Below are positions 48,808 to 57,171 of a stretch of 64,000 nt of DNA, one piece after another. The stretch is from Varibaculum timonense_A. GTDB lineage: Bacteria > Actinomycetota > Actinomycetes > Actinomycetales > Actinomycetaceae. A program made the position numbers and the translations under genes. Each line of letters opens with the position of its first letter. Within the stretch, counting starts at the first letter, position 1. The notes under the pieces were generated by a model. It did no database searches. It was given only the letters and a program-made list of their open reading frames with translations, and was not told where the DNA came from. The stretch lies in the NCBI RefSeq assembly GCF_027694345.1, contig NZ_JAQEVU010000002.1, forward strand, positions 1 to 64,000. Direction: 5' to 3'.

Positions 48808-50533
48808 CTGCCCGCGCATTACTTCCGCCCCGGCAGTCCCCGCTTTACTTCCATATCTTTTACCGGCCGCGTCTCTTGGGTGCCTGGAAGTTGTGGGTGC
48901 GGGGGGTGATTGTTTCCCGTGTCGGGGCTGGGGGCGGGGGAAAGTTTGTCCTCCTGCCCAAGAATTTGGAAAACGTGGCGGCGTTTTCCGAATTCTTATG
49001 CCCACCGCACCTACTCGGATCAAACTTTCCCCCGCCCTTCTGCCAATACTCCCGTATCTTTTACCGGCCGCGCCCCTTGATGTTCCGAAATCCTATCCCT
49101 CGGCATAAAACTGCTCTCCGCACTTCCAGTACTTAAACCCATATCTTTTACCCGCCGCGCCCTTTTGGGTGACGTTTTTACCCTCCCGGTGCGGTTGCGC
49201 CCTCCCGAGATGGGAATTGTGGTCGGAATTGGGTCGTTTTGCCCGGATTGGGAGGGTGCTTTTGTCTTGGGAGGGTGAAAATGTTGCTCAGGTGAGCGTG
49301 ATTGTCTGAAAGATGTCGTGGTGTGGGGCTGGCTCGGTAAAAGCACTCCGGGGACCCCGTGACCTGCTGCGCAGGTCAAGCCCCGTTCGTATCTTTTACC
49401 GGTCGCGCCCCTTGCGTGTTTGGAAGCTGTGGATGCAGGAGGACAAACTTTCCCCCTGCTTTTCCTGTCATTACTTCCGCATATTTACCCGCCGCGCCCT
49501 TTTTTGGTGACGTTTTCGCCCTCCCGGTGCAGTTGCGCCCTCCCGAGATGGGAATTGTGGTCGTTATTGGGGCGTTTTGCCGTTATTGGGAGGGTGTTTT
49601 TGTCTTGGGAGGGTGGAAATGTTGCCTTGGTGGGCGTGATTGTCTGAAAGATGTCGTGGTGTGGGGTTGGCTCGGTAAAAGCACTCCGGGGACCCCGTGA
49701 CCGGCTTCGCCGGTCAAGCCCCTCTCGTATCTTTTACCGGCCGCGCCCCTTGCCTGTCTGAAAACTGTGGGGGCGGGGGAAAGTTTGTCCTTCTGCCCAA
49801 GACTTTGGAAAACGTGGCGGCGTTTTCCGAATTCTTATGCCCACCGCACCTACTCGGATCAAACTTTCCCCCGCCCTTCTTGTCAGTCCTTCCGCTTCTC
49901 TCGCCGGTCGCGCCCCTTCTTTTGGTGACGTTTTCGCCCTCCGGGTGCGGTTGCGCCCTCCCGAGATGGGAATTGTGGTCGTTATTGGGGCGTTTTGCCG
50001 GTATTGGGAGGGTGGTTTTGTCTCGGGAGGGTGAAAACGGCGCGTATGCCTGAAATCGGGAGGGTGGTTTTGTCTTGGGAGGGCGAAAATGTTGCTCAGG
50101 TGAGCGTGATTGTCTGGTTATATGCCTGGAAGTTGTGGGTGCGGGGGTTGGTTGTCTCCTGTGTCGGGGCTGGCTCGGTAAAAGCACTCCGGGATTCTGT
50201 TACCGGCTTTGTTGGGGTGTTGCGGGGAGGAGGATTTTGCCTCGCGCCCCGAAATCCGTAAAAATGCTTTCGCATTTTTACGGATTTAACGCCTTAAGAA
50301 TTACAGATTTTTAGATTTGTTACCGGGTATCCGATTCTATGGAATCTTGGTGGCTAGGGTGTCTACCCCTCGGCATAAATCCTCCACCCCGCCCACTCGG
50401 ACTGAACTTTCCCCTGCTTTTCCTGTTATTACTCCCATTTTTTGCCGGTCGCGCCCCTTGTGTTGTGAAATCCTGTCCTTCGGCATAAAACCGCTCCCCG
50501 CACTTCCTGTAGCTAATCAGGGAGGGCAGAAAA
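48808..50533. repeat. 1.7-kb non-coding repeat block
   Basis: A gap between convergent genes filled with interleaved repeats. 19-bp-period C pairs lie at 49179/49198, 49517/49536 and 49935/49954. G pairs lie at 49250/49269, 49588/49607, 50006/50025 and 50058/50077. A ~104-bp nested hairpin occurs twice (48933-49036; 49772-49875). A ~73-bp unit (GATGTCGTGGTGTGGGGYTG to CAAGCCCC) occurs at about 49311-49383 and 49651-49723, with a partial copy near 50165. The phrase TATCTTTTACCGGCCGCGCC recurs about five times. A perfect 16-bp hairpin is at 50252-50287. No coding frame is credible. Confidence 0.88.
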
Positions 50534-51517
50534 CTAGGCGTTGATGCGAGAAATGGCAGCTAGCTTGATTTCTTTCCCAGCACGGGGCAATGCCTCAACG
50601 CGACCTGACTGAGAGTTACGGCGGAAGATAACATCCGAAACCCCTGATAGTTCAACCGCAGTAACTACTACCGGCTCTGCGAAATAACCCTCGGCAGAGG
50701 GGGCAACCCCGGCATGAGGGAGCACCGAAACCTTCGTGCCAGCAGTCAAAATTAGACCCGGCTCAACCACACAGTCATCTCCCAAAGCAATACCGAGTCC
50801 CGAATTAGCACCCAACAAACACCGTTTACCTAAGGAAATCTGTTTACCACTTTCACCAGGAATAGTGGTTTCAGTAGCGGCTCCGCCACCTATGTCGGAG
50901 CCATCACCAATGACAACTCCCTGAGCAACCCGACCCTCAATTAGGCAAGCCCCCAAAGTGCCGGCATTAAAATTCACAAACCCGGCATGCATAACCGTAG
51001 TGCCCGGTGCCAAATATGCACCTAAACGGACTTTCGCGCCATCGGCAATACGTACCCCCGAGGGAATAATATAGTTCACCATCGGTGGAAACTTATCCAC
51101 GCTGAGTAAGTGAATAGGATGTCCGTACTGCAAACGCATACGCATCCGGGTTTCCTCAAAGTCTTCAATCGAGCAAGGGCCTTCCGTAGTCCACGCCACC
51201 GTTGGCAGACGAGCAAAAATACCATCTAGGTTGATGGTGTTCGGTTTCGCTAAACGATGCGACAGTAAGTGCAGACGCAGATAAGCATCGGCAGTAGAAC
51301 GGGCAGACTCATCCAAATCAATAGTTACCACGGTGACGGTACGGCTGACGCCTCGCCCCTCATCACGCCCCTCAATTTGGCTGAGTTTAGCTATTAAATC
51401 ATCATCGATAGGTTGAGGTTCCTCGCCTAGATAAGGACGCGGATACCATACATCCAAGGTTTGCCCGTTTTCGCTGACGGTAGCGAGCCCTACTCCGCGT
51501 GCTTTTCGTTCATTCAT
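50534..51517 (-). CDS. dapD: Tetrahydrodipicolinate N-succinyltransferase
   Basis: Succinylase-branch enzyme of lysine/diaminopimelate synthesis, which feeds peptidoglycan. The 327 residues are the actinobacterial (type 2) form. After an alpha/beta N-terminal domain, a left-handed beta-helix is visible as hexapeptide repeats (GVRIADGAKVRLGAYLAPGT, LIEGRVAQGVVIGDGSDIGG). It starts at ATG 51517. No other lysine-pathway gene is adjacent. The gene faces the repeat block. Confidence 0.95.
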   Translation of the reverse strand: MNERKARGVGLATVSENGQTLDVWYPRPYLGEEPQPIDDDLIAKLSQIEGRDEGRGVSRTVTVVTIDLDESARSTADAYLRLHLLSHRLAKPNTINLDGIFARLPTVAWTTEGPCSIEDFEETRMRMRLQYGHPIHLLSVDKFPPMVNYIIPSGVRIADGAKVRLGAYLAPGTTVMHAGFVNFNAGTLGACLIEGRVAQGVVIGDGSDIGGGAATETTIPGESGKQISLGKRCLLGANSGLGIALGDDCVVEPGLILTAGTKVSVLPHAGVAPSAEGYFAEPVVVTAVELSGVSDVIFRRNSQSGRVEALPRAGKEIKLAAISRINA

Positions 51518-51554
51518 AACTTAACCTTATCCTTTGGGCTTTGAATGGTAGCTT

Positions 51555-52256
51555 TTACCATAAATTTGGCCAAAAAATCCCAAGTTCGTTTAATAGTTTA
51601 CGAGTTAATGGCAAAGAAATACCAATGATACCGTGAGGGTCACCTTTAATTGAATCAATAAACGCTCCCCCTAAGCCATCAATGGTGAATCCTCCTGCCA
51701 CCTCCAAAGGCTCTTCACTTTCAGCATAGGCTCGCGCCTCGTCCTGGGAAATTTCGCTAAAGTAAAGGGTCGCTTCAGAATGTCCCTCAGCCTCTTTATC
51801 AAAGCTAAAGCCGTTTTCAGTGCGAAGTAAAGAAAGTGTGCAGTGACCGGTAAACAGTATTGGGCAAGCTCCAGAAAGCTCCCTGATTTGGGAGAGGGCG
51901 CGCTCAAAAGTATGGGGTTTACCCCGCAGTTGCCCGTTCAGCAACAACATCGAGTCACACCCCATCACCACCAGGCGGTCTCCGACTGAAATGCGGGAAA
52001 TCGCTTGCCGGGTCGTAGTCTCAGCCGGTAAAGATCCCAAGTCAGAAATACTGGTGACAGTTAATAAATCTGCTATTTTATGGGCTTTCGAGTGCGCCAA
52101 TGCCGTAACCACCTGTGAAGGGGCAGCATCACCCAGTCGGGCGCGCACTGCGTCCTCGTCAATATCGGCCGCCCAAACCAAAGGGGAAATCCCCGCCCCA
52201 GTCAGGACTTTTACGCGCGCCGAGGACGCAGAGGCTAAAAGAAGTCGATCAGTCAT
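51555..52256 (-). CDS. maf: Maf-family nucleoside triphosphate pyrophosphatase
   Basis: House-cleaning pyrophosphatase acting on non-canonical or modified nucleotides. The 233 residues begin MTDRLLLASASSARVKVLTGAG, where the S-A-S-x-R motif is the phosphate-binding loop, and contain MGCDSMLLLNGQLRGKP and GDPHGIIGISL. I choose ATG 52256. ATG 52268, four codons upstream, is equally possible. An open frame runs further upstream through a Ser/Phe/Pro repeat but lies in a tandem-repeat region and does not resemble Maf. It is 37 bp from the dapD start. Confidence 0.92.
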   Translation of the reverse strand: MTDRLLLASASSARVKVLTGAGISPLVWAADIDEDAVRARLGDAAPSQVVTALAHSKAHKIADLLTVTSISDLGSLPAETTTRQAISRISVGDRLVVMGCDSMLLLNGQLRGKPHTFERALSQIRELSGACPILFTGHCTLSLLRTENGFSFDKEAEGHSEATLYFSEISQDEARAYAESEEPLEVAGGFTIDGLGGAFIDSIKGDPHGIIGISLPLTRKLLNELGIFWPNLW

Positions 52257-52593
52257 ACTCTCTATCATAAGAAGATGGCGCGTGCAGGGAGAGGCATAGG
52301 AGAAGGAGAGAGGGGGTGCTAGGGAGCGAGTGAGGGTGAACCCGGAGGGAGAGTGGGTGAATCGGGAGGGAGAGTGGGTGAATCGGGAGGGAAAAGACGG
52401 AAACAAAAAAGCAAGCCTCCTCTGAGCGGCAAAAGCAAAAGCACAGGAAAAGTCCCGAAAATAAAACAAATTCTCCCACTACGAAGACCGAAACGTCAGA
52501 AAAACTACGGAACACAGAAAAGACTTTCAAATAAAGTTACCGAAATACCGCGTCTGTTAGGAAAAGTGAGGTCGTTCACCTTAAGGTTGAAGA
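52257..52593. other. Intergenic gap with 21-bp tandem repeat
   Basis: This gap between the divergent maf and cyclase genes must hold both promoters. A G-rich 21-bp unit, GGGAGGGAGAGTGGGTGAATC, is repeated about two and a half times at roughly 52347-52395, with a degenerate copy before it. It shares the GGGAGGG core with the dispersed element but has a different period. 52400-52593 is AC-rich and shows nothing else. Confidence 0.7.
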
Positions 52594-53694
52594 GTGAGTG
52601 ATTTCATGTCAGCTGCCCACCTCGCGCGAAATACCGTGATGCGTCCGGTATGGAAACTTATAGGGGGTGCACCCACTATGACCATGCGGGAAATGGCAGA
52701 ACAATTAGGGGTAGAAATTGAAGTAGTTGATCGATTTTGGACTTCCTGCGGTTTCCCTAAAGCTGACCCCGACACCTATATGTTCACCGAGCAAGATGCG
52801 CAAGCAATTAAAGAATGGAATCAAGAAGTCGGGGAGGGGGCACTCGCCCGCAATACGGTAACTTCTCTGCTACGCGCCCAATCATATATGGCCGATCGCC
52901 TGGTGTTGTGGCAACTAGAAGCAATCGTGGCTGACTTTCAGGAACGAATGCAACTGGACGATACCTCTGCCCGTTTAGTCGTCTTGGACGAGATTGACCA
53001 ATATATAGAGCTGCTGCAATCCCAACTGGGATATGCCTGGCGCCGGCAAATGGCATACCTTTTGCTCAACACCAACCGAGAAGTTGAAATGCGCGACGCG
53101 AAAGCCGCGGTATCTGATTCCTATCCTCTCGATCGTTGCATGGGATTCGTGGATATGGTTGCCTATACACGTCGCTCCTCAACTATGAGCGGAGCGGCGC
53201 TCGCGGATTTAGTGCAAAGTTTTGAAATGGCTTGTCGGGACGTGATAACCACTCGGGGAGGACGAGTGGTCAAGACCTTAGGGGATGCCGTCCTGTTTGT
53301 CGCTGACGATTTGCTAGTTGCCGCCGATATTGTGTGTGCCATGGTTGATTTCTTGAACTCTCGCCCCGAGATTTTGCCGGTGCGTGCTTCCCTGGTGCAT
53401 GGGCGGGTGGTTTCGCGTTCTGGAGATATTTTTGGTCCCCCAGTTAATCTGGCTTCGCGCCTGGTTGATATTGCTCCTCGCGGGCAAATCTTAATGGATG
53501 CTACCTCGGCGAACCAGCTTCGCGAACTGGACAGAGAGGGACTGTTTACAGTCAAACAGGCAGAGACTGCCGACTTGCAGGGATTGGGGGAAGTGGAAGC
53601 TTGGCAGCTTACTCGCGGTAAAACTGATGGTGCTTCCAAACCTTTGATTCGTCGTACTATCTTAGAGATACTTCCAACGGTGGCAAAGGAATAG
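52594..53694 (+). CDS. Class III adenylate cyclase (Rv1264-like)
   Basis: A soluble cyclase of 366 residues converting ATP to cAMP. The N-terminal ~155 residues are helical and resemble the autoinhibitory, pH-responsive domain of mycobacterial Rv1264 (EMAEQLGVEIEVVDRFWTSCGFP, DARAIKEW-like). The catalytic domain has both metal Asp residues, D187 (FVDMVAYT) and D231 (GDAVLF), and the transition-state pair N285/R289 in GPPVNLASR. It should be active as a homodimer. It starts at GTG 52594 (or ATG 52606). A two-component system follows after 60 bp. No cAMP-binding protein is in the window. Confidence 0.92.
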   Translation: MSDFMSAAHLARNTVMRPVWKLIGGAPTMTMREMAEQLGVEIEVVDRFWTSCGFPKADPDTYMFTEQDAQAIKEWNQEVGEGALARNTVTSLLRAQSYMADRLVLWQLEAIVADFQERMQLDDTSARLVVLDEIDQYIELLQSQLGYAWRRQMAYLLLNTNREVEMRDAKAAVSDSYPLDRCMGFVDMVAYTRRSSTMSGAALADLVQSFEMACRDVITTRGGRVVKTLGDAVLFVADDLLVAADIVCAMVDFLNSRPEILPVRASLVHGRVVSRSGDIFGPPVNLASRLVDIAPRGQILMDATSANQLRELDREGLFTVKQAETADLQGLGEVEAWQLTRGKTDGASKPLIRRTILEILPTVAKE

Positions 53695-53754
53695 TAAAGC
53701 TAATATAAATCTGAGCCGCTAGCGCTAAAGAATTGTTTAGATTACCATGGAAAT

Positions 53755-54435
53755 ATGACTACAGTTTTACTTGTTGAAGATGATCCCGCAATCTCCGAAC
53801 CATTGGCGCGCGCCCTAGGGCGTGAGGGATATGAAGTGCGTTCCCACGGTACCGGTAGGGGAGCTCTCGGCGACATTATCGGTGCTGATTTAGTGGTTTT
53901 AGACCTAGGGTTACCGGATATTGACGGTCTAGACGTAGCTCGGGAGATTCGTTCCCAAGGGTCATCTCTGCCGATTCTGGTGCTCACCGCGCGCACCGAT
54001 GAGGTCGATATGGTAGTCGGGCTAGACGCGGGAGCAGACGACTATGTAACCAAGCCTTTCCGCCTAGCGGAACTGTTAGCCCGGGTGCGCGCCCTTTTGC
54101 GCCGTGCCGGTAGTGACTTTCAAGATGACACCCTCGAAGCACAAGACATAAAAATTGATGTCTCTGCTCATCGAGCTTTCCAAGATGGGCGAGAATTGCA
54201 GCTGACCGCTAAAGAATTCGATTTACTGCGGATATTGATTAAAGAAGCTGGTAACGTGGTTTCCCGCCAAGTAATTATGCAAGAGGTGTGGGGCTCAGAT
54301 CCCGCTGGCTCTACCAAGACCCTAGATATGCATATATCCTGGTTGCGGCGCAAACTTGGCGACGATGCCGCCTATCCCTATTACATTTCCACGGTGCGAG
54401 GGATGGGTTTCCGTTTCGAGACTGAACGAAAGTAG
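53755..54435 (+). CDS. OmpR-family response regulator
   Basis: A 226-residue regulator. The receiver begins TTVLLVEDDPAISEPL and has acceptor D50 (VVLDLGLPD) and KPFRLAELLARVRALLRR. The winged helix (about 130-225) carries LTAKEFDLLRILIKEAGNVV and HISWLRRKLGDD. It starts at ATG 53755. The kinase gene begins 6 bp after its stop. Confidence 0.94.
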   Translation: MTTVLLVEDDPAISEPLARALGREGYEVRSHGTGRGALGDIIGADLVVLDLGLPDIDGLDVAREIRSQGSSLPILVLTARTDEVDMVVGLDAGADDYVTKPFRLAELLARVRALLRRAGSDFQDDTLEAQDIKIDVSAHRAFQDGRELQLTAKEFDLLRILIKEAGNVVSRQVIMQEVWGSDPAGSTKTLDMHISWLRRKLGDDAAYPYYISTVRGMGFRFETERK

Positions 54436-54441
54436 CCAGCG

Positions 54442-55764
54442 ATGCGCCGCCGCGCGTTGCTAATGGTTTTCCAATCCGTCCTGGTATCCCTGACTCTGCT
54501 CGGGCTTCCCCTGGCGGTATTGGCTCCCTCCTATGTGTGGCAGTCGGCTCAAAGTGCTCAAAACGGTCAGGTCGCTACGTTGTCGCGTTATCTCGACCAG
54601 ATTGGGGTGCATGACCTAGAGAGGATGCGCCAAGCGGTATCCCAATGGCAAAAGGTAAACGTTCCCGAATCCCAAATCACCATTGACCAGCGAGAAAAAC
54701 GAATATATGATTCTGGTGCTATCGCTAACAGGTGGAAACTACAATCCCATACCCGCAGTGCAGGCGGTCTGTATATCACTATCCGCTCCTCCGCTGTTCC
54801 AGTAATCTGGTCCTCCATCGGAGCCGTCTGTGCAGTTCTAATCTGCGCAGCAGTGGCGCTCGGCGCGGGTACTGCTTTTGCATTCCGCGGCTCTAGACGC
54901 TTGGCAGCGCCCCTAATCTATCTGTCTGCACAGGCAGAACAAGTAGGCTCAGGGGCAGTTCAAGCCCGGATTGAACCCACAGGGATTGAAGAAATTGACC
55001 TGGTTAGTGAGGAGCTTTCCCGCTCAGGAGAACGCATTATCGGCAGAATCGCGAAAGAACGTCAGTTCGCTTCCGATGTCACCCACCAGCTGCGTACCCC
55101 GCTAACCGCGCTGTCAATGCGGATTGAAGAAATCGAGTATTTAACCGACAATGAGGAAGTAAAACACGAAGCCGAAGCCTGTCTAGAGCAAATAGAACGG
55201 ATAACTCAAGTAGTTGGGGACTTGAAAGAACGTGCCCGACAAGCTACCCATGGCAATACTCAAGCCGTAAAAATAGAGGAAATTTTCCGTCAGCAAAAGG
55301 ACGAATGGGCAGGTCAATTCGCGGCAAAAGGACGCGAAATTCTGTTTATTAACCAGGTGAGTGACCGCTTACCCCTAGCCACGCCCTCCTCACTTTCGCA
55401 AGCGATAGCCACATTAGTAGAAAACTCCCTCAAATATGGGGCAGGTACAGTTACGGTTTCGACCCGCAAAGGAGTGTCAAAACGCTCGATTTTCGTAGAA
55501 GTTACTGACGAGGGCGAGGGCGTGAGCGAAGAAATAGCTCCCGATATTTTCCGGCGGGGAGTTAGCGGTCATGGCTCTAGCGGAATCGGTCTGGCGCTCG
55601 CAAAAGACCTGATAGAAGCGGATGGGGGACGGATTGAGCTAACTAGCCGTAAACCGGTGATGTTCACGATTTCACTATCGGCAGTTTCGGAATCCATGTC
55701 CCCAGACCGTCTGCTCCCAGAAGGCGGTCTGGTAGTAGTGGGACGGCGGCACGGACGGCATTAA
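54442..55764 (+). CDS. Sensor histidine kinase
   Basis: A 440-residue membrane kinase with helices at about 8-30 and 115-140 flanking a small outer domain of ~85 residues, then a HAMP-like region. The HisKA box FASDVTHQLRTPLTAL has phospho-acceptor H215. The HATPase motifs are TLVENSLKYG (N box), VTDEGEGV (G1) and GSSGIGLALAKDL (G2). The short outer domain suggests sensing of membrane or envelope state (inference). It pairs with the regulator at 53755 and converges with the DUF4032 gene 23 bp away. Confidence 0.93.
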   Translation: MRRRALLMVFQSVLVSLTLLGLPLAVLAPSYVWQSAQSAQNGQVATLSRYLDQIGVHDLERMRQAVSQWQKVNVPESQITIDQREKRIYDSGAIANRWKLQSHTRSAGGLYITIRSSAVPVIWSSIGAVCAVLICAAVALGAGTAFAFRGSRRLAAPLIYLSAQAEQVGSGAVQARIEPTGIEEIDLVSEELSRSGERIIGRIAKERQFASDVTHQLRTPLTALSMRIEEIEYLTDNEEVKHEAEACLEQIERITQVVGDLKERARQATHGNTQAVKIEEIFRQQKDEWAGQFAAKGREILFINQVSDRLPLATPSSLSQAIATLVENSLKYGAGTVTVSTRKGVSKRSIFVEVTDEGEGVSEEIAPDIFRRGVSGHGSSGIGLALAKDLIEADGGRIELTSRKPVMFTISLSAVSESMSPDRLLPEGGLVVVGRRHGRH

Positions 55765-55786
55765 GGTAGCTAGCGCCTTTGGGTTC

Positions 55787-57061
55787 TTATTCAGAATCCA
55801 TGAACCCGGCCGAATCCACAGGTGCCGTCAGTGGCATAGGTAGCACCACCTGTTCATCAGGACGTGCCGCTAGTTGGGTGCGAATATAATCTTTGACGGC
55901 TTTGCGGGTATGGACATGATGTCCAGCTTTTTCTGACATAAACCAGCGATGTTCTAACACTTCGTGGAAAATCTGGGCAGGCTGAAGTTTTGCTTGCAAA
56001 TCATCGGGAATCGCGCTGATAGTGGGCAGATAAATCCGATCCATCCAGGTGTTCGCCACCAGACGCAGCGGGGTTTTCTCAAGTTTTTTGCGACGCTGAT
56101 AAGTCAAAATGTCGGTATAAATGCGTTTTGCCTGTTCCTCTTGAACTTCCAAACCAGTTAAATCTTTTACGCGACGCTGAAAATGCCCCGCCTCGACCAC
56201 GCGGGGTTGGAAACGAAGAAAATCGCCGTCCTCGTCAGATTCAATATCAACCTGACCGATATCGAAACCCAGCTGCCCAAGTCTTTCCGCCCTCGCCCCA
56301 ACCCGCCAAATCTCATCGGCGGGAATACGCTCAGAACCGGTTAAATCATTCCATAAATCCTGGTAGCGCTGCTCTAGATAATCGCCGATTGCGGTAACGT
56401 CAATATCGGCGTTTACCAGACCCCCGGCCTGCAAATCCATCAATTCTCCGATGATATTCATTGCACCCAAGGAAACATCGTATTCGCGAGACCGGTCGGA
56501 CAGATTATCGTAAAAGCGTCCCGTTTCCGCGTCTACCAGGTAAGCGGCATAGATACCCGCGTCCCGACGGAACAAAGTGTTAGACAAAGATACGTCCCCC
56601 CAATAAAAACCATTCAAATGGAGACGTACCAGCAAAACTACTAGAGAATCCAGAACCCGTTCCAAGTTATCCCTAGATAAATGCTTCGATAATAATACCC
56701 GGTAGGGGAGAGAGTATTGCAGGTGATGGGTGATTAAGGCGGCGGAAAGCTCTTCGCCATTCTCCTCAACCCTCCCGGCAACCACGGCGGCAACACTAAC
56801 GGAAGGGAGTTCTTTTTGGTGCAGCTCCCGCAACATCTGGTATTCGTGAAGCGCGTCCTCTTCCGGTATCTCTTTTACCGCGAAAATCGCCCCGCCAGCC
56901 TTAATGAAACGCACCACGTGACGAGAAATACCGCGTGGAAGCGCAGCCAATAAGTCGTTAGGCCAGTCCTTTAATGGTAGTGACCAGGGCAGAGAGGGAA
57001 TCAGAGAATAAAAAGAAGAGGTTCCCGAGGTAGTGACTCGCAGTTTTTGTTTACCTGGCAT
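55787..57061 (-). CDS. DUF4032 / kinase-like protein
   Basis: A 424-residue actinobacterial protein. The N-terminal ~230 residues resemble a lipopolysaccharide-kinase-like (Kdo/WaaP) fold: AVKEIPEEDALHEYQML has the Lys and Glu of a kinase N-lobe, and GFYWGDVSLSNTLFRRDAG with LVDAETG reads like the catalytic and metal loops (D in GDVSLSN, D in VDAE). The C-terminal ~190 residues are the DUF4032 region. It starts at ATG 57061 with AGGAGGAAAT upstream. The substrate is unknown. It is divergent from a Ser/Thr kinase gene. Confidence 0.85.
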   Translation of the reverse strand: MPGKQKLRVTTSGTSSFYSLIPSLPWSLPLKDWPNDLLAALPRGISRHVVRFIKAGGAIFAVKEIPEEDALHEYQMLRELHQKELPSVSVAAVVAGRVEENGEELSAALITHHLQYSLPYRVLLSKHLSRDNLERVLDSLVVLLVRLHLNGFYWGDVSLSNTLFRRDAGIYAAYLVDAETGRFYDNLSDRSREYDVSLGAMNIIGELMDLQAGGLVNADIDVTAIGDYLEQRYQDLWNDLTGSERIPADEIWRVGARAERLGQLGFDIGQVDIESDEDGDFLRFQPRVVEAGHFQRRVKDLTGLEVQEEQAKRIYTDILTYQRRKKLEKTPLRLVANTWMDRIYLPTISAIPDDLQAKLQPAQIFHEVLEHRWFMSEKAGHHVHTRKAVKDYIRTQLAARPDEQVVLPMPLTAPVDSAGFMDSE

Positions 57062-57171
57062 ATTTCCTCCTCTTACCTAACACCGGACAATTGTTTCACA
57101 AGTGGTTGGGTAAGTGCGAACGTGGTTAGCTAAACTCGATTTAGGAACATTACGAAACAGGTGGGGAAAGC

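Noticed and set aside
48755..50544. Several 60-150-codon frames on both strands in the repeat block
   Set aside because: The same sequences recur in different frames between copies, so reading frame is not conserved. They are repeat shadows.
52257..52469. N-terminal extension of Maf through a Ser-Arg-Phe-Thr-His repeat
   Set aside because: It is the translation of the 21-bp tandem repeat, and Maf similarity starts at MTDRLLLASAS.
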